A stretch of DNA of 64,000 nucleotides. Origin: Burkholderia paludis (GTDB lineage Bacteria; Pseudomonadota; Gammaproteobacteria; Burkholderiales; Burkholderiaceae). The stretch's first letter is position 1. Each line of letters begins with the position of its first letter. The stretch is taken from NCBI RefSeq assembly GCF_000732615.1, contig NZ_JPGL01000023.1, positions 1 to 64,000 on the forward strand. Direction: 5' to 3'. The notes beneath the pieces are model-generated. The model had not been told where the DNA came from. It saw only the letters and a program-made list of their open reading frames with translations, and did not search any database. The position numbers were made by a program, and so were the translations under genes. Below are positions 1 through 8,067 of the stretch, one piece after another.

Positions 1-17
1 GCCCCCGCCCACCCGAG

Positions 18-677
18 ATGGCGATACCGATGCGCAAGAAGAAATCCCCCGTCAAAGACCTGCTGCTCACCCGCTACGCGCCGATCGCCGACGGTATCGC
101 CGCGCTGTTCTTTCCCTGCGCGGAAGTCGTGATCCACGACCTGCACGACCAGACCGTGCTGTATCTCGCGAACAACCTGTCGAAGCGCGAGATCGGCGAC
201 GACTCCGCGCTCGAGGAAATCGATCATTCCGCCCGCGAGCGCGTGATCGGCCCGTACGAGAAGCTGAACTGGGACGGCCGGCGGATGCGCTGCGTCAGCA
301 ACGTGCTGTTCGACGACACCGGCCGCCCGGCCGGGATGATGTGCATCAACTTCAATATCGCGGTGTTCGACGAGGTGCGCGCGACGCTCGACCTGTTCAT
401 CAAGGGCGCGGGCGTCGTCGCCCAGCCGGATGAACTGTTCCGCGACGACTGGCAGGAGCGGATCAACACGTTCCTGCACGGCTGGCTGCGCGAGCGGCAG
501 GTCGGGTTGAACGGGCTCACGCGCGAGCACCGGCGCGAGCTCGTCGAGGCGCTTTACGCGGAAGGCGCGTTTCGCGGCAAGAGCGCGGCGAACTACGTCG
601 CGAACGTGCTCGGGATGGGCCGCGCGACGGTCTACAAGCACCTCAAGCACTTGAAGGAAACGCAGGGCGACGCTTGA
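18..677 (+). CDS. YheO/DauR-type PAS-HTH transcriptional regulator
   Basis: The 219-residue protein has the two-part layout of the YheO family. An N-terminal PAS-like sensor covers about residues 15-130 (IADGIAALFFPCAEVVIHDL). A C-terminal helix-turn-helix covers about 170-212 (SAANYVANVLGMGRATVYKH). Family members such as DauR control amino-acid or small-molecule catabolism, but the ligand cannot be read from the sequence. A second ATG at 30 is an equally good start because neither has a clear Shine-Dalgarno. The gene lies at the left edge, so any upstream partner is outside the window. Confidence 0.85.
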   Translation: MAIPMRKKKSPVKDLLLTRYAPIADGIAALFFPCAEVVIHDLHDQTVLYLANNLSKREIGDDSALEEIDHSARERVIGPYEKLNWDGRRMRCVSNVLFDDTGRPAGMMCINFNIAVFDEVRATLDLFIKGAGVVAQPDELFRDDWQERINTFLHGWLRERQVGLNGLTREHRRELVEALYAEGAFRGKSAANYVANVLGMGRATVYKHLKHLKETQGDA

Positions 678-873
678 GCGAACCGTCCCGCGCAGCCGGT
701 TCGCCGCAACGCATGGCGGCTGCCGGCGCCGGCAGCCGCTACCGGGACGCCGCTTCCGTGTCTATGCTTCGTGATACGGCGGGCCCGCCCCTGTTGCCCA
801 TGACGCGGGCCGCGCCGAGGTGCCGATACATTAAATGATATAGTCCCGGTTACATTTTTTATCCGAACTGCTC

Positions 874-1605
874 ATGACGACCATGCCCGCCCCGACTGCC
901 CGCCCGACCCTGACCGTCGAAATCTGGTCCGACCTGATCTGTCCGTGGTGCTGGATCGGCAAGCGCCGCTTCGACGAGGCGCTCGCCGCATTCGCGCACG
1001 CCGACCGCGTGGACGTCGCGCTGCGCGCCTACCGGCTGATGCCCGGCCAGCCCGTCGAGCCGGTCGAGGCGATGCTCGCCGGCAAGTACCGGATGTCGCC
1101 CGCGCAGGTCGACCAGATGCTGCGCCAGGTGACCGATGCGGCCGCGAGCGTCGGGCTGCGCTACGACCTGCCCGGCACGCTCGTCGGCGATACGCTCGAC
1201 GGCCACCGGCTCGTGAAGCTCGCGGAAGCGACCGGCCGGGCGCACACGCTGACCGAGCGGCTGTACCGCGCGTACTTCTGCGAACATGGCTCGCTGTTCG
1301 ATCACGCCGAGCTGACCGAATTCGCGGTCGAGGCCGGCCTCGAGCGCTCGGCCGTCGACGCCGTGCTGCGCAGCGACGCGTACCGTGCCGAAGTCGAGGC
1401 CGACATCGCGCGCGCCGAGCAGATCGGCGGGCGCGGCGTGCCGCTGTTCGTGTTCGGCGGCCGCTACGCGGTGTCGGGCGCGCAGCCGGCCGACGCGTTC
1501 GCGCAGGCACTCGACCAGGCATGGCGCGACGGCATCGTCGAACTCGCCGGCAGCGACGCGGCCGCGTGCGGCCCCGACGGCTGCGAACTGCCCGCACGCG
1601 CATAG
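874..1605 (+). CDS. FrnE-like DsbA family oxidoreductase
   Basis: A cytoplasmic thioredoxin-fold protein of 243 residues without a signal peptide. The redox motif CPWC sits at residues 23-26, and a cis-proline loop (RGVPLFVFGG) lies near residue 190, followed by a Cys pair at the C-terminus (ACGPDGCELP). This is the FrnE/2-hydroxychromene-carboxylate-isomerase branch of the DsbA superfamily, which handles disulfides or glutathione-linked isomerisation. Unlike the HCCA-isomerase-like paralogue at 9637 it keeps both catalytic cysteines. A TauE/SafE exporter follows on the same strand after about 120 bp, possibly a sulfur-related pair. Confidence 0.85.
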   Translation: MTTMPAPTARPTLTVEIWSDLICPWCWIGKRRFDEALAAFAHADRVDVALRAYRLMPGQPVEPVEAMLAGKYRMSPAQVDQMLRQVTDAAASVGLRYDLPGTLVGDTLDGHRLVKLAEATGRAHTLTERLYRAYFCEHGSLFDHAELTEFAVEAGLERSAVDAVLRSDAYRAEVEADIARAEQIGGRGVPLFVFGGRYAVSGAQPADAFAQALDQAWRDGIVELAGSDAAACGPDGCELPARA

Positions 1606-1726
1606 CGCGCCCCGTCGCGCGCATCGTGCGAATTTGACGAAGCCGTACGTCGGCCCGCCACTTTTGCGACAATGGCGGACCTTGATCCACGCGCCGCCGC
1701 CGACGCCGCATAACCGCCCGCATCCG

Positions 1727-2515
1727 ATGTCGCTTCCCCATATCGATCTGCTGTACTCGCTGTCCGGCCTGTTCGTCGGCATCCTCGTCGGCCTGACGGG
1801 TGTCGGCGGCGGTTCGCTGATGACGCCGATCCTCGTGCTGCTGTTCGGCGTCCACCCCGCGACGGCGGTCGGCACCGACCTGCTGTACGCCGCCGCGACC
1901 AAGGCCACCGGCACGCTCGTCCACGGCCTGAAGGGTTCGATCGACTGGCGCATCACGGGCCGGCTCGCGGCGGGCAGCGTTCCGGCCGCGGCCGTCACGC
2001 TGTGGTGGCTTCACACGCACGGGATGAACTCGCCCGGCACCGCCCGGATGATCCAGCTCGTGCTCGGCGTCGCGCTGCTGCTCACGTCGCTCGCACTGAT
2101 CTTCCGGCCGCAGCTCGCCGCGTTCGCGGCGCGCAATCCGCTCGCGCCGAGCCCCGCCCGCACGCTGTGGTCGACCGTGCTGACGGGCGCCGTGCTCGGC
2201 GTGCTCGTGTCGATGACGTCGGTCGGCGCCGGTGCGATCGGCGTAACCGTGCTGCTGCTGCTCTATCCGGCGCTCGCGACGACCCGCATCGTCGGTTCCG
2301 ACATCGCGCACGCGGTGCCGCTCACGCTCGTCGCCGGCATGGGCCACTGGCTGCTCGGCTCGGTCGACTGGTCGATGCTGCTGTCGCTGCTGCTCGGCTC
2401 CCTGCCCGGCATCGTGCTCGGCAGCCTGCTGTCGGCGCGCGCGCCCGAGCGGCTGCTGCGCAACCTGCTCGCCGCGACGCTCGTCGCGGTCGGCGTGCGG
2501 CTCGTGCTCGCGTAG
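1727..2515 (+). CDS. TauE/SafE family sulfite/organosulfonate exporter
   Basis: A 262-residue polytopic inner-membrane protein. It opens with the family signature GLTGVGGGSLMTPILVLLFG, followed by a TDLLYAAATKATG segment. The second half repeats the pattern (VSMTSVGAGAIGVTVLLL and GSDIAHAVPLTLVAG), as expected for a duplicated TauE fold. Family members export sulfite, sulfoacetate or related anions, but the substrate here is not predictable. The reading frame is open back to 1385, but homology begins at the ATG at 1727. Confidence 0.88.
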   Translation: MSLPHIDLLYSLSGLFVGILVGLTGVGGGSLMTPILVLLFGVHPATAVGTDLLYAAATKATGTLVHGLKGSIDWRITGRLAAGSVPAAAVTLWWLHTHGMNSPGTARMIQLVLGVALLLTSLALIFRPQLAAFAARNPLAPSPARTLWSTVLTGAVLGVLVSMTSVGAGAIGVTVLLLLYPALATTRIVGSDIAHAVPLTLVAGMGHWLLGSVDWSMLLSLLLGSLPGIVLGSLLSARAPERLLRNLLAATLVAVGVRLVLA

Positions 2516-2574
2516 GCGAAGCAACCGCGATTCTCTCCAGGCGCGCGCCGGCCCGTCGCCGCCGCCAAATGAAA

Positions 2575-2606
2575 ACAGCCCGACCGGCCGGTGCCGATCG
2601 GGCTGT
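2575..2606. terminator. Bidirectional hairpin between convergent genes
   Basis: The arms ACAGCCCGA (2575-2583) and TCGGGCTGT (2598-2606) are perfect complements. Read on the minus strand the hairpin is followed by a TTTTC run, fitting termination of the S10 peptidase gene that ends at 2645. The exporter gene ends at 2515 on the other side. Confidence 0.7.
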
Positions 2607-2644
2607 CATCCGTTCGGGGCGGCGTTGTGCGCCGCCCGTCGCGC

Positions 2645-4480
2645 TTACTGCCCCTGCTGCTTCAGTTGCTGCTGCTTGAGCTGCTGCGTGCGCGCCTGCA
2701 GCTTCAACACGCGCTGCAGTGCGGTGCGGTTCGCGAGGATGCCATCGTAGAAGCTGGCGAGATCGCCCTTCAGCGCGGTGCGCGACGCGTCGTTCAGGTA
2801 GATCATGTGGCCCGACGGATAGTTCTTGATCGTCAGGTTCTGCGCCTTGAGCGTCGGGTCGAGCGGCATCTGCGCAAGCGTCAGCTCGGTCTGGTGGAAC
2901 GGCGTGACGGCGTCGAAATAGCCGTTCGCCGACAGCACCTTCAGGTCCGGGTTCACGCTCATCGTCGACGCCAGGTCGCCGGCCGTGTACAGCGTATTGC
3001 CGCCGCCCTTGTTCGCGCCGGTCGGGTCCGTGTGGCTGAAGTCCCAGTTGTTGAAGACCTGGTCGTTCAGGTCCACGAACGACGACGTCGACGTGTACTT
3101 GAGGTCGGTGTTGATGTAGCTGTTCCACAGCACCGTGTACGCGCCGCCGACGTTCGTGATCGACGGATCGTTGCTGCCCGAGTTCGGCAGGATGTACGGC
3201 GCGATGCCCTTGCCCGTGAAGTTCGCGCGACCGTCGTACTGGCCGATCTGCGTGCCCGGCACGAGCGTCAGGAAGAACGTGTACGGCGGGTTGTCGTCCG
3301 ACGACGGCACGTTGCCGAGCGCGGCCGGGTTGCCGAAGGTCTGGATCAGCGACGTCGGGTCCGTGCCGATGTACGAGCCCATCTGCTGCGCGGTCTGCAG
3401 GTTCAGGTTCAGCCGCACGTTCACGAGGCCGCCGTCCTGCGGGTTCGGCTTCTGCACCAGCGGGGCAAGCGTGTTGTCCGCATAGTTGCGCGCCTGGACC
3501 ATGTACGCGTCGAGATTGGTCGGCGTCGGGTTGAGGGTCGTCCTCTTCCAGTAGAACGCGTCGGCCGCGAGCGTCGGGAAGATGCCCGCCGCGGACAGCG
3601 AGTTCGAGTAGTCGAGGATCGACGACTGCAGCGTGATCCCGTTCAGGTCGATGCCGTCCTCATGCAGCACCCACGACACGACCGCGCTGCGGGCGGTGCC
3701 ATACGATTCGCCGTACAGGAACTTCGGCGAATTCCAGCGCGAGTACTTGGTCAGGTAGCGCTGGATGAAGCGGTCGATCGAGCGGGCGTCCTGGTCGGTG
3801 CCCCAGAAGTCCTTGTTTTTCGCCGGGGCGATCGCCGCCGAGTAACCGGTGCCGACCGGGTTGATGAACACGAGGTCGGTGCGGTCGAGCAGGCTGTCCG
3901 GGTTGTCGAGCAGCTTGTACGGCGAAGGCGGCGTGAAGTTCGGGAACGACGACTGCAGGCGCTTCGGCCCGTACGAGCCGAGCAGCAGGTAGACCGACGA
4001 CGAGCCGGGGCCGCCGTTGTAGAAGAACGTGACCGGACGCGGCTTCGACGGGTCCGGATTGTCCTGCGTGTACGCCACGTAGAACATCTTCGCGTTCGGC
4101 GCCGACGTGGTCGGATCGATCGTGGTCAGGTGGCCCGTGGTGGCCGTGTAATTGATGGTCTTGCCGCCGATCGTGACCTGGCGGTGCACGACCGCGGCGC
4201 CTTCCGTCGAATCCGTGACCGCGTCGTTCGGCCCGGTGCCGTACACGTCGGTGTCGACGTACGGCTGGTCGGCCGCGGCCGCCGTCGTACCGGTGCTGGC
4301 CGACGAACTGCCGCCGGCCGTCGTCACGGCTGCGGCAGCGGCCGAGGCGGCCGGGCTCGACCCGTCGTCGCCGCCGCACCCCGTGACGAGCAGTGCTGCG
4401 GCCGCGGCGGCGGCGAGCGGCACGCTCAGTGTCGTTCCGAATAGCGCGAAACCGTCTTTCAAGGACTTCCGTGTCGTCAT
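2645..4480 (-). CDS. S10 serine carboxypeptidase-like lipoprotein
   Basis: A 611-residue exported peptidase. The N-terminus is a lipoprotein signal with a lipobox at LLVTGC (lipid-bearing Cys35), followed by an Ala/Ser/Thr-rich linker to about residue 75. S10 hallmarks are visible: the oxyanion segment FFYNGGPGSSS near 153, the nucleophile motif YGESYGTAR (Ser259), an Asp in GYFDAVTPF and the catalytic His in YPSGHMIYL near the C-terminus. Such enzymes hydrolyse C-terminal residues of peptides, and the lipobox predicts periplasmic or outer-membrane anchoring. The long AT-rich region upstream probably carries its promoter. Confidence 0.88.
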   Translation of the reverse strand: MTTRKSLKDGFALFGTTLSVPLAAAAAAALLVTGCGGDDGSSPAASAAAAAVTTAGGSSSASTGTTAAAADQPYVDTDVYGTGPNDAVTDSTEGAAVVHRQVTIGGKTINYTATTGHLTTIDPTTSAPNAKMFYVAYTQDNPDPSKPRPVTFFYNGGPGSSSVYLLLGSYGPKRLQSSFPNFTPPSPYKLLDNPDSLLDRTDLVFINPVGTGYSAAIAPAKNKDFWGTDQDARSIDRFIQRYLTKYSRWNSPKFLYGESYGTARSAVVSWVLHEDGIDLNGITLQSSILDYSNSLSAAGIFPTLAADAFYWKRTTLNPTPTNLDAYMVQARNYADNTLAPLVQKPNPQDGGLVNVRLNLNLQTAQQMGSYIGTDPTSLIQTFGNPAALGNVPSSDDNPPYTFFLTLVPGTQIGQYDGRANFTGKGIAPYILPNSGSNDPSITNVGGAYTVLWNSYINTDLKYTSTSSFVDLNDQVFNNWDFSHTDPTGANKGGGNTLYTAGDLASTMSVNPDLKVLSANGYFDAVTPFHQTELTLAQMPLDPTLKAQNLTIKNYPSGHMIYLNDASRTALKGDLASFYDGILANRTALQRVLKLQARTQQLKQQQLKQQGQ

Positions 4481-5092
4481 TATTGCCTCTCGAACAGAAC
4501 GATAAATGTCGCCGGCCGCAAAGGATCATTTGCGCCGGCGCTCCGCACCGGGAATGCATTCGTTATGCGATGCACTCCGAGTTTTTTACCGAATCGGCAA
4601 ATGCCGACCGGCACGATTTACCCCACCCATATTTTTCTCAACCCGTAATGGAATCAATTCCATTGCGGTCGACCATTCAATAATTCGCAGCAATGCGAAT
4701 TCGCTGCACGCATCCGTTGACGCAGAAAATCGACGGCAAAAGCATGCCCCGCAAAGCCCGTCCGCTCTGGACGCCTCGCTTCGAACAGATAAACGATCCC
4801 CCTCGACGAAATGCCGATTAATCGCGCGACATCGACCAATCGCATTTCAAGCCGATTTAATAAAATCGAAAGGATCGATTAAACAAACAGAAAGGAATAT
4901 CTCGTATCTGGAATTTATTAAATTAAGTGAAAATACCGGCGCATAATAGGACCCCGATTTAACGCCGTAAAGTAATAATTTGTTACGGAACTCGCCATTC
5001 CGAAAAAAGACGGTTCGGGACCGATTCCATGCGGCGCAAAAGAAAAAGCCGGACGACGGTCCGGCTTCGCGAGGGCTGTGCGGCGGGCGCCG
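4481..5092. other. AT-rich intergenic region with two short palindromes
   Basis: This stretch, upstream of the S10 peptidase and downstream of the 3HB-oligomer hydrolase (both minus strand), is visibly poorer in GC than its surroundings between about 4590 and 5030. It holds two inverted repeats, AATGGAATCAATTCCATT (4647-4664) and AATTCGCA/TGCGAATT (4682-4701). A 63-codon minus-strand frame (4654-4845) begins with an HTH-looking segment (LVDVARLIGISSRG), but it has no ribosome binding site, so it is not called as a gene. Confidence 0.5.
5046..5067 (-). terminator. Rho-independent terminator of the 3HB-oligomer hydrolase gene
   Basis: The arms AAGCCGGAC (5046-5054) and GTCCGGCTT (5059-5067) flank a 4-nt loop. 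On the minus strand they are followed by a T-rich run (CTTTTTCTTTT), 26 bp beyond the stop codon. Confidence 0.85.
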
Positions 5093-7183
5093 TCAGAGCG
5101 GCACGTCGATCGTGCCGGCGCCGGCCGTGATCGCATTGGCGCCCGGCGCGGCCGAGATCGGCGGCAGGTTCGCACCCGTCAGCGCGGGCGCGGCGCCTGG
5201 CGTGCCGCCGCGCGGCACCGTGCGGATCACCTGCGACGGCGGCAGCGGCGCGTTGTTCTTCAGGTGCCGCCACATCAGGTTCAGCGCCTGCAGGTTGTAG
5301 TAGTGCACCGGCACGAAGCGCGTGTCGAAGCCCGGGACCGGCAGGAACGCGTCGAAGTGCTGACCGTTCGTCACTTCGTAGAACACGAGCTGGCTGCGCG
5401 CCCCCTCGCTGATGCCGTTCTGCGCGACGTAGGCGCGCGACGCGTGGTTCACCGGCACGAGCGCATCGCTGCGGCCCTGCACGATGATCGCCGGCTTGCC
5501 CTGCAGGTTCGCGTTCACGCGCACCGCGTCGACGTTCGCGGGCATCCCCAGCATCCCGTTCGTCCACAGCTGGCGCAGGCACAGCGCGCCCGCGAAGCTG
5601 GCATCGGGCGTCGCGAGCCGGTGGTCGATACCCGCGCCCGTGTTGAACACCAGGTCGATGCCGGCTGTCGGCGGCACGCCGTTGCCGACGCCGAACACGG
5701 CCGGCATCGGCGATGCGGCGGGCGGCGCGACGGCGCCCGTCGCCGGGTTCGTCGTCGCGAAGCTGAAATTGCACAGGTTGTCGGTCACGCGCGAGCGCGT
5801 GTACGCATTCGCATAGGTGACCGCGATCGCCGGAATCGCCTGCGAATCCCACATCGGCGCCTGCAGCAGGTCGGAATCGGCAAGGTAGCCGGCCGCGTGG
5901 AGCTGCGCGAGCGCGTCGGCGGCCTGGCTCTGCGTGTCGGCGCCCGACACGAGCCCGGCCGCGGCGAGCGTCGCGCAGCGCTGCGTGCGGATCGACTGCG
6001 TGGTCGCGACCGGCAGCGCGCTCAGGTACGGCGCGCCGGCGAGCGACGCCGATGCGGCCGCGCACGGCTGCAACAGGTTCGCGAGCGTCGCGTAGTCGGC
6101 CAGCGGCCGGCCGAACGACGGCACCGGCTGGCCGCCCGAGCGGACGACCGCGTTCGGCGCCATCCGCACGTTGATCTGCGGTTCGCCGACCACGACCGCG
6201 GTAATCCAGTTGCGGGTGTCCTGCTCGGCCGCCGCGAGCGCCGCGCCGCCGCCGTTGCTGACCGATGCGGCGATCGTCGTGATGTCGCCGGCGCGATAGC
6301 GCACGCCGTGATGCGAGCCGTCGATCAGCGGTCCGAACTGCTCGTTGAGCGCCCAGTACGCGAACTCGACCGACTGCAGCGTCACGCGGCCCCAGTCCTG
6401 CTCGGGATTCTGCTGCGAATGCGCGTGCTTGAACGCGTAGCGGTTCGGGAAACGGGCATTGAAGGCGGCGAGATCGCTGCTCGTCACGTTCGCGGTAAAC
6501 AGGCTTGCGGTGCCGGCCAGTACGGCGTTGGCGAGCGTGCCGTCGATCAGCGTGACGGTGTCGGAACCGAGCTCGTGCGCGCCGTTGCCGCCGCCCTTGT
6601 CGTTGTAGGCGACCGCGCAGCCGCGCTTGAGCGCCCATTCGCCGGCCGCGGAAATCGCGCCGTACACGCCGCGCGAGCCCGACGACGTCGCGGTGACGAT
6701 GCACGGCCGGGCAGGATCGAAGCCGGCGGGCACCTGCACGAGCAGCGTCACGTTCTTGCTGCCGCTGCCGTCGTCGGAGTACGCGAGATATTCGGTGCCG
6801 GGGATCTTGCCTTCGCCGAGCGTATCGTTGCCGTCGAGGTCGACGTTCGGCCCCCAGAAGCGGCCGTAGCCGCCGTTCCCGCTCATGTCCACGAGCGCGC
6901 GGTAGTTCGACCAGATCGCCAGCCGGCGCAGCTCGGCATTCGTCGGCCGCGATGCGTTCGCAAAACCGGGCGCGCTCGCGGCGCCGAGGCCCGTCTTGCC
7001 GAGGCCGGCGGTCAGCAGGTCGTCGCTCGCGCCGTCGTAGGCCATCGTGCGCACGCTGCCCGACACGAAGCCGGGCAACCGGTTGCGCTCGGCCGACGCG
7101 TCGTCGTTGCAGGCGCCGAGTATCGCGACCGCGGCCAGCGCCGCGCCGAAAACCATCCGCCTGCCCCAGCCGTGCCTCGTCAT
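5093..7183 (-). CDS. D-(-)-3-hydroxybutyrate oligomer hydrolase
   Basis: A 696-residue protein matching the 3HB-oligomer hydrolase family (EC 3.1.1.22), which cleaves soluble oligomers released from polyhydroxybutyrate. Recognisable segments include the N-terminal RNRLPGFVSGSV, the ATSSGSRGVYG stretch near 165 and the nucleophile region ASVSNGGGAA, where Ser309 is the likely catalytic serine. The first 25 residues form a signal peptide ending LGAC, a possible lipobox, so the enzyme may be exported and lipid-anchored. A gene for such an enzyme fits a PHB-storing Burkholderia. No other PHB gene is in the window. Confidence 0.9.
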   Translation of the reverse strand: MTRHGWGRRMVFGAALAAVAILGACNDDASAERNRLPGFVSGSVRTMAYDGASDDLLTAGLGKTGLGAASAPGFANASRPTNAELRRLAIWSNYRALVDMSGNGGYGRFWGPNVDLDGNDTLGEGKIPGTEYLAYSDDGSGSKNVTLLVQVPAGFDPARPCIVTATSSGSRGVYGAISAAGEWALKRGCAVAYNDKGGGNGAHELGSDTVTLIDGTLANAVLAGTASLFTANVTSSDLAAFNARFPNRYAFKHAHSQQNPEQDWGRVTLQSVEFAYWALNEQFGPLIDGSHHGVRYRAGDITTIAASVSNGGGAALAAAEQDTRNWITAVVVGEPQINVRMAPNAVVRSGGQPVPSFGRPLADYATLANLLQPCAAASASLAGAPYLSALPVATTQSIRTQRCATLAAAGLVSGADTQSQAADALAQLHAAGYLADSDLLQAPMWDSQAIPAIAVTYANAYTRSRVTDNLCNFSFATTNPATGAVAPPAASPMPAVFGVGNGVPPTAGIDLVFNTGAGIDHRLATPDASFAGALCLRQLWTNGMLGMPANVDAVRVNANLQGKPAIIVQGRSDALVPVNHASRAYVAQNGISEGARSQLVFYEVTNGQHFDAFLPVPGFDTRFVPVHYYNLQALNLMWRHLKNNAPLPPSQVIRTVPRGGTPGAAPALTGANLPPISAAPGANAITAGAGTIDVPL

Positions 7184-7253
7184 CGCCGCCCTCTCGGTAT
7201 CGTTATCGGTCCGCCGCCGCGTCGCGCGCGGCTCGCGGCCGTTGAAACGCGAC

Positions 7254-7275
7254 GGGCCCCGGCGTGCCGGGGCCC
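7254..7275 (-). terminator. GC-rich hairpin downstream of the BON gene
   Basis: Complementary arms GGGCCCCGG (7254-7262) and CCGGGGCCC (7267-7275) surround a 4-nt loop. It lies 46 bp past the stop of the minus-strand BON gene. The T-run is poor (TTTC further on), so termination efficiency is uncertain. Confidence 0.45.
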
Positions 7276-7320
7276 GCGCGACAGCGGGCGTACGCGGTGC
7301 TCGCGCGCCGCCGCCCGGCG

Positions 7321-7677
7321 TTATTGCTGCTGAACCGTCAGCCGGTTGGAGACCGACGTGACGCCCTTCACGCCCTTGGCCGCGGCTTCGGCCTTGTCGA
7401 TCTGGTCCTGGGCCGGCATCGTGCCTTCCAGCGTGATCGCGCCGCCCTTCGAGCGCACGACGAGGTTCGCCACGTCCACGCCCTGTTCCTTCGTAATCGC
7501 CTTGCGCACCGCGTAGCCCAGCTTGCGGTTTGCCTTCTTCGCGGTTTTCGCCGCGGCCTTCGACGCGGCTGCCGGCGCCTCGGCGGCCGTGGCGTCGCTC
7601 GACTGCGCATACACGCTGCCCGACAGACAGGCCGCCACGGCGGCAACGCTCAACGCTCTCAACACGATCGACTTCAT
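7321..7677 (-). CDS. Periplasmic BON domain protein
   Basis: A 118-residue exported protein with a signal peptide ending near SVYAQ (about residue 25) and an Ala/Lys-rich linker. A single BON domain spans about residues 50-116 (GYAVRKAITKEQGVDVANLV, ITLEGTMPAQDQIDKAE, VKGVTSVSNRL). BON domains bind phospholipid surfaces and occur in envelope-integrity proteins such as OsmY, which has two copies, whereas this protein has one. It appears to be transcribed alone, divergent from the TAXI gene. Confidence 0.85.
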   Translation of the reverse strand: MKSIVLRALSVAAVAACLSGSVYAQSSDATAAEAPAAASKAAAKTAKKANRKLGYAVRKAITKEQGVDVANLVVRSKGGAITLEGTMPAQDQIDKAEAAAKGVKGVTSVSNRLTVQQQ

Positions 7678-8067
7678 GCTATCTCCTTGTTACTCCGGAA
7701 CGGCCATGCACAGAACGGCCGAATACCCCCAAAGACAGTCGGCCCGCGCGCGAACGGGCGGGACGGCCGGTGTATTCCACGGCGATGCGAGAGAGGCGAG
7801 ACGGGCCGGCGGCCGGCGCGCGCGAAAGCGGGCCGGCCGGGCCGGGCAGCCGCCGGCCGGACGCGCCCGGTCTCATTGCGTGCCGGGTCGCGCGCGAATC
7901 GGGCGCGGCTGCGTCGCACAATGTAATCCAGCGCCCGCGGAAGCGCAAAGCTTTTGACGCGGCGGCCCCGCCGCTGTCGCCGCGCAGCCGCGCCCGACTC
8001 GCGCATGCGCGGCGAAACCGGGTACCATCGCCGCGAGACTCCGCATCGCCCGCGACGACCGTCACCG
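7678..8067. other. Divergent intergenic region, no gene seen
   Basis: These 390 bp separate the BON gene (minus) from the TAXI gene (plus). Much of it, about 7800-7890, is extremely GC-rich with overlapping GGCCGG-type self-complementary runs. Frames open on either strand only because stop codons are rare, and none shows domain-like sequence. Confidence 0.5.

Noticed and set aside
4654..4845. 63-codon HTH-like gene on the minus strand
   Set aside because: The first 20 residues look like an HTH, but there is no ribosome binding site and the rest of the frame has no recognisable sequence, so it is reported only as part of the AT-rich region.
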